From: Solirubrobacteraceae bacterium
GTDB taxonomy: Bacteria; Actinomycetota; Thermoleophilia; Solirubrobacterales; Solirubrobacteraceae
DNA length: 64,000 nt
Reading direction: 5' to 3'
Assembly: GCA_025934395.1 (NCBI GenBank)
Contig: JAICYC010000009.1
Span: forward strand, 1-64,000
Position 1 is the first letter of the stretch, and each line of letters begins with the position of its first letter. The translations under genes were made by a program, and so were the position numbers. Below the pieces are notes generated by a model, which worked only from the letters and a program-made list of their open reading frames with translations, did no database searches and was not told the origin of the DNA. Of this stretch, positions 48,963-57,300 are shown in pieces.

Positions 48963-49980
48963 CGCCGTACCCCCACAGGCTCAGCAGGTCGCGCCCGAGG
49001 TGCTCGCCGAGCGCGACGACCTCGTGGTGGTAGCGCGCGCGCAGGTCGCGCGCGAGCTGCTCGTCGGTCCCGCCGGGCGGGGCATAGACGACGCGGTCCT
49101 TCGCGGCGCGCAGCGCGCCGCGCCGCAGCCGCGCGGGTGTGACCGCCTTGATCGAGGTCTTCGCGGCACGCGAAAGCGGGCCGTGCCCGACCGACACCGC
49201 GTGGAGCAGGGCGTGCAGCCGGCCGGAGCGGACCTCGACGCTCGGGTTGGCGTAGCGCGGCGCGATCCGCACGGCGTCGTCGACGTCGAGGAAGCGCAGC
49301 ACCCGGCGCACGGTGCGCTCGTTGTCGGCGCGGAAGTCGTCGTAGATCAGCACGAGCATGCGCTCTGGTCCGAACAGCTCCTCGTAGCGGCGCAGCTGGG
49401 TCACGTAGGCGACGTGCTCGGAGTAGAGCAGCGTCCTGGGCCAGTAGGTGTGCCGCGGCACCTCGCGCCCTTCGCGGCGCGCCGGCTCCAGCTCGAGCGC
49501 GCGTCGCAGGTCGGTCTCGGTCTCGACGTAGGTCTCGATGAACTGAAGGTGCAGGGACCGGAGCAGCCCGACGGGCTCGCGCAGGATCGCGACGATGCGC
49601 GCATCGGGAGCGACCTCGGCGATGCGTGCGGCGGCGGTGGGCGACCACAGGTACAGCGCGGAGGCCTCCCCCACGCGCTGTCCCGGCTCGGCCCCGGCGA
49701 ACAGCGCCGCGTACTCGGCGAGGGTGCTCGCGGTGCCTTCCGGCCGCGGCGGCGTGCGGTCGAGCAGCTCCTCGGCCAGGTACCACGGCTCCTTGCCCGG
49801 GGGCATGTAGATGTCGGGGTGCTCCCGCAGCATCTCGTACAGCGCGGTGGTGCCGCTCTTGGGCTGCCCCACGAGGAAGAAGTCGGGCATCCGTCCCTCG
49901 GGCACCCCCCCACCCTCCCTCGCGCGGCCATCGGTCTGGGCGCCGGCGAGGGGCCGGCTGCGCAGCCCGCCCGCGCTCAC
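48952..49980 (-). CDS. Sulfotransferase (PAPS-dependent), paralog 5
   Basis: 342 residues from GTG 49980, which overlaps the ABC exporter stop (GTGA). FFLVGQPKSGTTALYEMLRE is the 5'-phosphosulfate loop, RIVAILREPVGLLRSLHLQF the 3'-phosphate motif and EHLGRDLLSLWGYGDER the C terminus. An internal ATG (MPDFFLVG, at 49890) is a possible shorter start. Being co-translated with exporter and polymerase is the strongest evidence that its substrate is the exported polysaccharide. Confidence 0.93.
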   Translation of the reverse strand: MSAGGLRSRPLAGAQTDGRAREGGGVPEGRMPDFFLVGQPKSGTTALYEMLREHPDIYMPPGKEPWYLAEELLDRTPPRPEGTASTLAEYAALFAGAEPGQRVGEASALYLWSPTAAARIAEVAPDARIVAILREPVGLLRSLHLQFIETYVETETDLRRALELEPARREGREVPRHTYWPRTLLYSEHVAYVTQLRRYEELFGPERMLVLIYDDFRADNERTVRRVLRFLDVDDAVRIAPRYANPSVEVRSGRLHALLHAVSVGHGPLSRAAKTSIKAVTPARLRRGALRAAKDRVVYAPPGGTDEQLARDLRARYHHEVVALGEHLGRDLLSLWGYGDER

Positions 49981-51848
49981 GGCAGCTGTCCCTCCGTCGC
50001 GCCCGCGGCGAGCAGCGAGGCGGTGCGGTAGTAGTCGCTGTTCTGCTGGAGCAGCTCGATCGTGTCGAACGCGGCGAGCCGCCCGTCGACGACGACCATC
50101 ACGCGATCGCAGATGTCGAGCGTCGACATCCGGTGGGCGATGATGAACAGCGTCATTTCGTGGCGCAGCGCCTGCAACGAGGCCTGGATCAGGCGCTCGG
50201 AGTGCGGGTCGAGCGCGCTCGTCGGCTCGTCGAGCACTAGCACCTCGGGTTTCGCTGCAAGCGCCCGCGCGAGGCAGATGCGCTGCTGCTGGCCGCCGGA
50301 GACCGCGTCCACACGCGGGCCGACGAGCGTGTCGTACCCGTCTGCCCAGCTCATCACGTCGTCGTGGATGCGCGCGAGCTCGGCCGCGCGGCGCACGGCG
50401 TCATCGTCGATGTCGCGCATGAAGCGGATGTTCTCGGCCACGGTGGCGTGCAGCAGCCGCGGCTGCTGTGGCACGTAGGAGACGCGCCGGAACCAGTCCT
50501 CGCGGAGGAAGTCCTGCACCGCCATGCCGTTGATCACGTAGCGCCCGTCCTGCGGGCCGCGCAGCTGCAGCAGGATCTGGATCATCGTCGACTTGCCCGC
50601 GCCCGAGGGCCCGATGATCCCCACCGCTTCGCCGGATCGGACCTGGAAGCTCATGTCCTTGAGCACCGGTCGCTCCGGGGTGTAGCCGAACGTGACGTGC
50701 TCGAACGCGATCGTCTCGACCAGGTCGAGGCGTTCGGAGCCGGGCACGGGAATGCTGTCGGCGTAGCGCCGGGCGTTCTCCTGCAGGCGCTCGATGAACG
50801 GCAGGGCGGTGCGCAGGCCCTGGTAGGAGGACTGGACCTGCTGACCGTAGATGCCCGCGCGGAAGACGATCAGCACGACCCCGCCGAGCGAGGCGAAGTT
50901 GCCGGACCCCTCCTTGTAGATCGCGTACAGCCCGCCGACGAGAATCAGGATCACGGCGCTCTGATAGAGGCTCGGCGAGAGGCGGTTGACCAGCGAGGAG
51001 CGGTAGAACAGCGACTGGGCCCTGGCGATCAGCTCGTCGATCCGCAGGCGCTGCGCGCCGGCGGTGCCGAACACCTGCGTCTCCTCGGCGACCCGCCCGG
51101 CCTCGCTCACGCCCTGCGCGTAGTTGAACTGGGCCTGGGAGAGTTCTTTCGAGAGCCGGCCCGCCAGCACGTTGAACGGCCGCAGGAGCCCGAACAGCAG
51201 CAACGAGCCCACGAGGATCACGACGGCCGCGACGACGTTCAGCGCGATCGCCGTCGACATCAGGATGATGAACGTGAACGCGGCGATCACCAGCGCGGTG
51301 GTCTGCAGCGCACCGCCCGTCGCCTGCGCGACCTGACCGGTGAGCATCTCCTGCAGGTAGCCCTCGCGGTCACGCGACTGGACGTCCCACGAGGCACGGG
51401 AGAAGACGCCGAACAGGTCCCGGCGCAGGCGCGACTGGACGTCGGCGGCGATTTTCGCGGGCAGCAGCGCCAGCGGCGCCTGCAGCACGATCCGTGCCAG
51501 CGTCAGCGCGAACACGATCAGGAACAGCGTGCCGGGCTTCGCGTGGATGTCGATCAGGTTCAGGCGCGTGCTCGACGCGCCTTTCGCCGTCGTGGTGACG
51601 ATCTCGACGAGTAGCAGGAGCAGCGCCGATTCGCAGATCGCGGACACCGCCGAGCAGAACCCGAGCGCGGCGACGATCCAGCGGTTGTTGCCGATCAGCA
51701 TGCTCAGGATGCGGTCGCTCGTGACCAGCTCCGGGAGGTCGGGCACGCCCTCGTAGCGGTCGTGCGGCACGGCCCCGTTCGCGCTCGGGCGTGGCGCCAG
51801 CGGCGGCGGCGTGGAGCTCTCGGCGCGCGATGTGGCGCGCGCGCTCAT
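49977..51848 (-). CDS. ABC transporter, fused permease and ATPase (flippase/exporter)
   Basis: 623 residues. The N-terminal half has about six membrane helices (for example LFLIVFALTLARIVLQAPLA, AFTFIILMSTAIALNVVAAV). The C-terminal ATPase has Walker A GPSGAGKSTM, signature VSGGQQQR, Walker B EVLVLDEP and switch FIIAHRMS. It resembles MsbA/PglK-type half-transporters that work as dimers. No Wzx-type flippase gene is seen in the window, so this protein probably flips lipid-linked repeat units. It overlaps its neighbours by 4 bp on both sides. Confidence 0.93.
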   Translation of the reverse strand: MSARATSRAESSTPPPLAPRPSANGAVPHDRYEGVPDLPELVTSDRILSMLIGNNRWIVAALGFCSAVSAICESALLLLLVEIVTTTAKGASSTRLNLIDIHAKPGTLFLIVFALTLARIVLQAPLALLPAKIAADVQSRLRRDLFGVFSRASWDVQSRDREGYLQEMLTGQVAQATGGALQTTALVIAAFTFIILMSTAIALNVVAAVVILVGSLLLFGLLRPFNVLAGRLSKELSQAQFNYAQGVSEAGRVAEETQVFGTAGAQRLRIDELIARAQSLFYRSSLVNRLSPSLYQSAVILILVGGLYAIYKEGSGNFASLGGVVLIVFRAGIYGQQVQSSYQGLRTALPFIERLQENARRYADSIPVPGSERLDLVETIAFEHVTFGYTPERPVLKDMSFQVRSGEAVGIIGPSGAGKSTMIQILLQLRGPQDGRYVINGMAVQDFLREDWFRRVSYVPQQPRLLHATVAENIRFMRDIDDDAVRRAAELARIHDDVMSWADGYDTLVGPRVDAVSGGQQQRICLARALAAKPEVLVLDEPTSALDPHSERLIQASLQALRHEMTLFIIAHRMSTLDICDRVMVVVDGRLAAFDTIELLQQNSDYYRTASLLAAGATEGQLP

Positions 51849-53437
51849 GCGGGGACCGCCGCCATCGGCAGGCGGCCCTCCTCAGGGGCGTGATGGCGCC
51901 GAGTGATGAACCAGTAGGCGAAGATCCCGGCGGTCGACCAGAAGAACGGGCCCCACGCGGCGCTCGACATCGTCGGCCCAGAGAACCCGATGATCGTGAA
52001 CCCGAGCAGCGTCGCCAGCAGCGCTGCGAGGTCGAGGCGCAGCTCGATGTCGGCGATTCGTCGCAGGCGCGTGAGCCCGAGCATCAGCAGCCTGATCGTG
52101 AGCGCGGCCCACAGCAGCAGGCCCGGCAGCCCGAGTTCGGCGACGACGAAGTTGTACTGCGTCTCCGCGCTCACGCTGTGCGAGCCGATCCCTTCGTGTT
52201 CGGCCACCCCGCCGAAGCCGGTCGATGCGCCCACGGTGCCCAGCCCGACCCCGAACGGCGACTGCGAGATCACATTCGGTATCTGCTTGAGGCTGGACGT
52301 CTTGGTGTCCTTCGTTTCGGTTGAGATGTTGGAAGGTGCGATGCTCGAGTAACGCGCGAAGGTGTTGCTCCCGAACGCGGAGACGAACACCGCGCCGACC
52401 GGCAGCGCGAGCACGGCGACCCCGAGTATGGCGGCGAGCGGCCGCGTCACCCGCCGTCCCGCGCTGAGCGACAGGCCGGTATAGAGAAGCACGATCAGAA
52501 CAGCGCCGACGACCTGCAATCGGCCCTGGCCGGTGGCCACGCCGGCGAGCGCCCCGAACACCATCAGCAGGTAGGGCCATCGTCGTCGCAAACCGATCGC
52601 CGAGAGGAGCGCCAGGCACGAGGCGATCGCGCGAGCCCCCCAGCCCGCCCCGCCGCCCGCGTCGCTGCCGAGCCCCGGCGGGCGCACGCGCGTTTCCCCT
52701 TCCACGCGCGTGAGGCGCCCGTGCAGGCCGCCCTTCTGCCCGGGCTGCACGCTCCCGTAGACGAATTCGCGGTATCCGGGACCCCAGGAGGCGAGCTGCC
52801 CGGGGCTGAGCGTCGTCTGATAGCTGCCGACGATCCCGTTCGCCAGGGCGATCACGCCCACCACGATGAAGTACTGGCGGAAGCGCCGCTTCGTGCGGAT
52901 CAGCGCGTAACCGAAGAAGAAGAACGGGACCCACTCGAGGTGCTGGCGGAAGCCGCCCAGCGACTTGGTGAGGCCGATCGTCCGCGGGTTCAGCGCCTCC
53001 ACGAGGACGAGCGTCCCCCAGGCGAACACCCAACCCGAGAGCGGCGGGAGCTTGATCGTCTGCTTGCGCACCACCAGCCGCAGCAGCGCGCCGAGCGCGA
53101 CGGCGTAGATCACCACGTCGCGGACCACCGCCGCGGCTTCGTGGCCGCCCGAGCCGAGCTTGACCGGGCCCTCGAGCAGCCCCAGGTACAGGAGCACGAC
53201 CATCGCCGAGATCTCCAGGCGCGGATACGTGATCAGCACGAGCGTGCCGACCACGCCGATGATCAGCGCCACCCACAGCGACAGGCTCGCGTTCGCCTGC
53301 GAGAGGCTGATCGCCAGCGCGACGAGCAGCGGGACGATCGCGCTCGCCGCGAGCATCGCCCTGCTCCGGCGACGCCTGCTGGCCACCACCGGATGGGTCC
53401 CGGCGGGACCTGCGAAGCGTCCCTGCAGCACGCTCAT
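51845..53437 (-). CDS. O-antigen ligase/polymerase-like (Wzy-type) membrane protein
   Basis: 530 residues with about 11-12 hydrophobic helices (LAASAIVPLLVALAISLSQA, GVVGTLVLITYPRLEISAMV). A large extracellular loop around residues 215-260 and a second around 365-420 (GIGSHSVSAETQYNFVVAEL) fit the Wzy_C/O-antigen ligase pattern, where an outward His acts in glycan transfer. It would polymerise repeat units at the outer face of the membrane. It overlaps wzc and the ABC gene by 4 bp each. Confidence 0.85.
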   Translation of the reverse strand: MSVLQGRFAGPAGTHPVVASRRRRSRAMLAASAIVPLLVALAISLSQANASLSLWVALIIGVVGTLVLITYPRLEISAMVVLLYLGLLEGPVKLGSGGHEAAAVVRDVVIYAVALGALLRLVVRKQTIKLPPLSGWVFAWGTLVLVEALNPRTIGLTKSLGGFRQHLEWVPFFFFGYALIRTKRRFRQYFIVVGVIALANGIVGSYQTTLSPGQLASWGPGYREFVYGSVQPGQKGGLHGRLTRVEGETRVRPPGLGSDAGGGAGWGARAIASCLALLSAIGLRRRWPYLLMVFGALAGVATGQGRLQVVGAVLIVLLYTGLSLSAGRRVTRPLAAILGVAVLALPVGAVFVSAFGSNTFARYSSIAPSNISTETKDTKTSSLKQIPNVISQSPFGVGLGTVGASTGFGGVAEHEGIGSHSVSAETQYNFVVAELGLPGLLLWAALTIRLLMLGLTRLRRIADIELRLDLAALLATLLGFTIIGFSGPTMSSAAWGPFFWSTAGIFAYWFITRRHHAPEEGRLPMAAVPA

Positions 53438-55050
53438 CTCCGGGACAGCTTGCGCCCGCGCCGGGGCGCGGGGGCGGGCGAGAACCCGTAACGCTCGAGG
53501 TCCTTCGGCGCCACGCAGTTCGCGACCACGCCGAGCAGCGGCGCCGAGGCCGTGCGACCGAGCACCTGCACGAGGCGCTGCGCGGCCTGCGTTCCGGTGT
53601 GGCCCACGCGGGCGACGACGATCACGCCGTCAACGAGCGAGAGCAACGGCATCACGTCGCTGACCGACAGCGGCGGCGGCGCGTCGACGAGGACGAACTC
53701 GTAGACGTCGGAGACCGCGCGCAGCAGGTCGGCCATCTGCACGCTCGCGAGCAGCGCGGGGGGGTTGTCGATCGACTCGCCGGCGAGCAGCGCCGAGAGC
53801 GAGCCGGTGCCGCGCTGGGCGACGACCGTGGAAAGCCCGCCCGCTCGGGCGGTGTCGGTGCCGCCCACGGTCTCAGGGCCGGGGGCCGCGACGTCGCGCA
53901 TCGCCTCGTCGAGCGCTGCGCGGCCCATCAGGACGTCGCCGAGGCCGTGCGGGCTCTCGACGTCGAGCAGGCGGCCGAGCACCGGGCGGCGCATGTCCGC
54001 CTCGATCACCGCTACGCGGGCGCCCGCGTCGCGCTGGACGCGCGCGAGGTTCGCGATCAGCGTCGAGCGGCCGTCGCCAGGGTCGGCGCTGACGAACACG
54101 ATCGAGCGCGGATGCCCGTTGCGCGGGAGGCCGTCACCCAGCTGCAGCGTCGTGTGCAGGCGGCGCAACGGCTCCAGGAGCGGCCGCGCGGGCGCGCGTT
54201 CGCCGTTGGGGCGCCGCGTGGGCGAGCGGACTTTCGGCAGCGCGGTGAGCACCTGCGCCTGGAACATGCCTTCGACGTCGGAGAGCGAGCCGAGCCGGCG
54301 GTCGAACAGGCTGAACACGTACGCGCCGACCGCCGCCAGCAGCAGCCCGAGCACGAACCCGAAGATCGCGCTTTTTTTCGGCTTGGGCGACAGCGGCAGC
54401 GGGTTGGCTTTGGCGGGGCTGACCTGTTGCACGCCCACGAAGTTCGCGAGCTGCGATTCGAGCTGGTTGATCTTGCTCGCGAGCGTGGCCTGCTGGATCG
54501 CGCTGGAGGCGCTCTGGCCTTTCTTGCTGTTGGCCGTGGGCACTTCGAGCCGCCGCAGCTGCTGGCGCGTGTTGGCGAGCTGGGCCCTGACGTTGCGGAG
54601 GTAGTTCGACTTCTGCCGCGCGGTGTACACCAGCGCGTAGGTGTTCGCGAGGTCCTGGGCCGCCCGCGGCGTTCGCGCTTCGGTGGTGATGATGATGAAG
54701 CTCGCCGTGGGGCTCGCGGTCGCCTTCGCCCTCGCTTTGACAGCTTGCAGGTTGCCTTCGGCGCGCAGTTTCCGGTGGACCGGGCCGCCGACGATGCTCG
54801 AGTTGATCAGTTCCACCTGGTTGGCGATTTCGCGCCCGCTGAGCGCCTTGGACGGGTTCGCCCCGGTGCCCTGCCCCTGTTCGCTCGTCCCCCCCAGGTA
54901 GAGGGACGTCTTGGCGAGGTACGACGGCGGCTGGTGCTTGTAATAGAAATACGTCGCGACGCCGACGGCGATGCCGACCGCCAGGATGATCCACTTGCGC
55001 TTCCACAGCGGAGCGAAAACGCGTGCTGTGTCGGGGGTCGTATCGTTCAT
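53434..55050 (-). CDS. Wzc-like polysaccharide co-polymerase with degenerate kinase domain
   Basis: 538 residues. Wzz-like N-terminal region: helix 1 at about 20-36 (WIILAVGIAVGVATYFY), coiled periplasmic-type region with LESQLANF, helix 2 at about 229-248. The cytoplasmic BY-kinase domain has Walker A SADPGDGRSTL (323-331), where the invariant Lys is Arg328, Walker A' VIEADMRRP (348-356; usual Asp is Glu) and Walker B FVLVDAPPP (452-460). The Tyr cluster expected at the C terminus is missing. It should control chain length; kinase activity is doubtful. First gene of the six-gene operon. Confidence 0.88.
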   Translation of the reverse strand: MNDTTPDTARVFAPLWKRKWIILAVGIAVGVATYFYYKHQPPSYLAKTSLYLGGTSEQGQGTGANPSKALSGREIANQVELINSSIVGGPVHRKLRAEGNLQAVKARAKATASPTASFIIITTEARTPRAAQDLANTYALVYTARQKSNYLRNVRAQLANTRQQLRRLEVPTANSKKGQSASSAIQQATLASKINQLESQLANFVGVQQVSPAKANPLPLSPKPKKSAIFGFVLGLLLAAVGAYVFSLFDRRLGSLSDVEGMFQAQVLTALPKVRSPTRRPNGERAPARPLLEPLRRLHTTLQLGDGLPRNGHPRSIVFVSADPGDGRSTLIANLARVQRDAGARVAVIEADMRRPVLGRLLDVESPHGLGDVLMGRAALDEAMRDVAAPGPETVGGTDTARAGGLSTVVAQRGTGSLSALLAGESIDNPPALLASVQMADLLRAVSDVYEFVLVDAPPPLSVSDVMPLLSLVDGVIVVARVGHTGTQAAQRLVQVLGRTASAPLLGVVANCVAPKDLERYGFSPAPAPRRGRKLSRR

Positions 55051-55085
55051 TGGGCTTGCGGATCCGTCGCTGGCCGTAACCAGCC

Positions 55086-55091
55086 ATCATA
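55086..55091 (-). promoter_or_regulatory. -10 box TATGAT for the wzc operon
   Basis: Reverse-strand TATGAT, 35 nt upstream of ATG 55050. The context CTATGATGG resembles CTATGATGC at the glycosylphosphotransferase promoter. No good -35 is visible. Confidence 0.55.
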
Positions 55092-55162
55092 GGGTCGTAA
55101 TGCCGAAAAGGCTACCGGTCGGCCTGCCTCCCAGCGCAACGGCGAATGCAGCAAATCCGGCC

Positions 55163-55189
55163 GGCGTGACGGGCATTTCAGGTCACGCC
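55163..55189. repeat. 8-bp inverted repeat in the wzc upstream region
   Basis: GGCGTGAC (55163-55170) and GTCACGCC (55182-55189) are perfect inverse copies separated by 11 bp. It could be an operator upstream of the wzc promoter or a terminator for the glycosyltransferase gene ending at 55302 on the same strand. Apart from this and the TATGAT box, nothing else was recognised in the 251-bp gap 55051-55301. Confidence 0.45.
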
Positions 55190-55301
55190 GCCCCCCGGTT
55201 CGAAGGCCTCTCGTGCGCCCGGTCCGCACCTCTTCCGGATGGGCGCGGCCTCCGGAAACGAGTGTAGCGAGCGGCGCTCGCGAGACGGGCTCTCGGCCTC
55301 C

Positions 55302-56411
55302 TCAGCCGCCGGCGCGCGCGGCGATCTCCCCCATGCGGTCGAAGAAGCGCCTGCGCATCGCGGCGGTTGTGTAGTCGGCGAGATAGCTCTCCCGTCCCGC
55401 CGCCGCGATCTCGGCGCGCCGCTGCGGCGACTCCAGCAGCCGCTGCAGCGCATCGGCGAGGTCGCTGGGGTCGCCCGAGCGCGCGAGCACGCCGGTTGCG
55501 CCGTCCTGCACGAACTCCGCCGGCCCGCCGGAGTTGACCGCCATCACGGCCACGCCGCGCGCCATCCCCTCCAGGATCACGATCCCGAACGGCTCGGGGT
55601 CGGAGGCGTTCACGAGCACGTCCATGCGCTGGATGTAAGGCCCCGCGTCGGGCACCTCGCCCGTCATTGTGACGTCGTCGATCACGCCGAGCTCGCGCGC
55701 GAGCGGCTCGAGCGAGGAGGCGTACTCCGGAGAGAGCCCGTAGGAATCGCCGCCGACGATCAGCAGGTGGATGCGATGGCCGCGGTCGCGCAGGATCCGC
55801 TGGGCCCGCAGCAGCCGGTCCTGGTTCTTCCACGGCTGCAGGCGTCCGACGAGCCCCACGATCGGAACGTCGTCGGGCAGGGTGATCGCAGCCGGCGGCT
55901 GGCCCTCCGGAGGCGGCGGCGAGCCGGCGGCGATCGCGAACGTACGCCGCCTGGGGAACAGATGGGCCTGGGCGCGCTGCGATGCGCCCGAGTAGCACGC
56001 GATCGCGACGGCGGGCAGCAGCGTCGCGGTGACGTCGACCCACGCTCGGGCGGGGATCGCCTGCTGCCACCAGACGACGCGGTCGCTCTGGCCGGCGAGC
56101 ACCGCGGCCGGTGAGCCGTACAGGTGCGTTTTGGCCGACCAGTTCAGGATCACGTCGGGCCGGCGCTGACGCATCAGGCGGGTGAGCCGGGCGACCGTCG
56201 TGGCCCAGCGATGCGCCTCACGCAGCCGGCCGGCCTCGATCACCTCGACGCGCAGACCGGCGGAGCACAGCTCCTGCGGCCACGGCCCATCCTGGAAGAA
56301 GACGGGCTCGATCTCGTGGCCGCTGTCGGCCGCTCCCTCGAACACCCCCTGGAGCATCGCCTCCGCGCCCCCCAGCCGCTCCCCCCACGGGGCCGTTATG
56401 AGAATCCGCAT
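55302..56411 (-). CDS. Glycosyltransferase, GT4-like
   Basis: 369 residues. MRILITAPWGERLGGAEAML opens the acceptor domain. VPIVGLVGRLQPWKNQDRLL, LLIVGGDSYGLSPEYASSLE and ASDPEPFGIVILEGMARGVA are GT4 donor-domain signatures. It follows the methyltransferase gene by 9 bp, likely co-transcribed from the TATGTT promoter at 57191. Sugar specificity unknown. Confidence 0.93.
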   Translation of the reverse strand: MRILITAPWGERLGGAEAMLQGVFEGAADSGHEIEPVFFQDGPWPQELCSAGLRVEVIEAGRLREAHRWATTVARLTRLMRQRRPDVILNWSAKTHLYGSPAAVLAGQSDRVVWWQQAIPARAWVDVTATLLPAVAIACYSGASQRAQAHLFPRRRTFAIAAGSPPPPEGQPPAAITLPDDVPIVGLVGRLQPWKNQDRLLRAQRILRDRGHRIHLLIVGGDSYGLSPEYASSLEPLARELGVIDDVTMTGEVPDAGPYIQRMDVLVNASDPEPFGIVILEGMARGVAVMAVNSGGPAEFVQDGATGVLARSGDPSDLADALQRLLESPQRRAEIAAAGRESYLADYTTAAMRRRFFDRMGEIAARAGG

Positions 56412-56420
56412 GGGCGGCGG

Positions 56421-57179
56421 TCACCTCGGCTTCACGCCGGTCATCGCGACGCTCAGATGGGGGTAGCCGAGGACGCGCGTCAGCGGGCGGTCGAGCAGCA
56501 CCAGCGGGCGCAGGGGCAGCACGAGCCCCCATCCCGCCACCCGGCCCAGTCGCGCGGTCAGGCGGCGCATGAGGTTGGTGAGCTTCTGCGAGACGACGCC
56601 GCTGACGAAGTCCTCGCTCTCCACCTCGAGGCCCACCTCCCGGGCGATCTCCCGCAACCGCTCCGGCGAGTAGCCGAAGCGCACGTGGGAGCCGTCCTCG
56701 ACGCCGCTCGGCTCGCGCTCCTCGGTGTGGAGCGGGTGGTGGGCGTCGTAGGGCGTGCTCAGCAGCAGGCGGCCACCCGGCTCGAGCATCGCCGCGAGCG
56801 AGCGCACGAGACCGACGTCGTCGCTGAGATGCTCGATCGTCTCCAGGCAGATGATCTGGTCGAAGCGCCCCAGCTGATCGCGGTGCTGCTCGATCTCGCG
56901 CAGATCGATCAGGCGGAAGTCGATCCCGGAGACACCCAGCTGCTCGGCGCGCCGTCGCGCGTCGTCCTGCTCGCGCGGTGAGAAGGAGCCCGCGACCACG
57001 GAGTTGCCCTCTCGCGCCGCGTAGATGCTGAACGCGCCGTTGCCGCACCCGGCGTCGAACGTGCGCAGCGGCCCGCCCCGCAGGTGCCGCCGCAGCCACA
57101 GCCAGCGGTCGAGCACGCAGGGGTCGCCATGAATCAGGAGCGGGGTCCAGCCGAAGGCCCGCAGCATCGTGTCCGGCAT
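56421..57179 (-). CDS. Class I SAM-dependent methyltransferase
   Basis: 252 residues from ATG 57179. TFDAGCGNGAFSIYAAREGN is motif I, QIICLETIEHLSDDVGLVRS motif II/post-I, and LEPGGRLLLSTPYDAHHPLH motif III. These match UbiE/COQ5- or capsule-type methyltransferases. A substrate in the glycan or its lipid carrier is inferred from context. TATGTT, 6 nt before the ATG, suggests a leaderless transcript. Confidence 0.88.
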   Translation of the reverse strand: MPDTMLRAFGWTPLLIHGDPCVLDRWLWLRRHLRGGPLRTFDAGCGNGAFSIYAAREGNSVVAGSFSPREQDDARRRAEQLGVSGIDFRLIDLREIEQHRDQLGRFDQIICLETIEHLSDDVGLVRSLAAMLEPGGRLLLSTPYDAHHPLHTEEREPSGVEDGSHVRFGYSPERLREIAREVGLEVESEDFVSGVVSQKLTNLMRRLTARLGRVAGWGLVLPLRPLVLLDRPLTRVLGYPHLSVAMTGVKPR

Positions 57180-57185
57180 CCCGGG

Positions 57186-57191
57186 AACATA
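57186..57191 (-). promoter_or_regulatory. -10 box TATGTT before the methyltransferase-GT operon
   Basis: Reverse-strand TATGTT, 6-nt spacer CCCGGG, ATG 57179. Its position makes the start codon the likely transcript start. Confidence 0.5.
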
Positions 57192-57286
57192 TATCGGACG
57201 CTCTGCCGCGGAATCGACGCTCTGCCGCGGGGATCGGGGCCCTGGCCGGCGTTCCGCGGGGTTCGAGCGCGACGGTGCGGCGCGGA

Positions 57287-57292
57287 TAGTGT
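57287..57292 (+). promoter_or_regulatory. -10 box TAGTGT, 8 nt before a glycosyltransferase start
   Basis: TAGTGT, spacer of 8 nt, ATG 57301. It is divergent from the methyltransferase promoter about 100 bp away. Confidence 0.4.
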
Positions 57293-57300
57293 TCTGGCGG

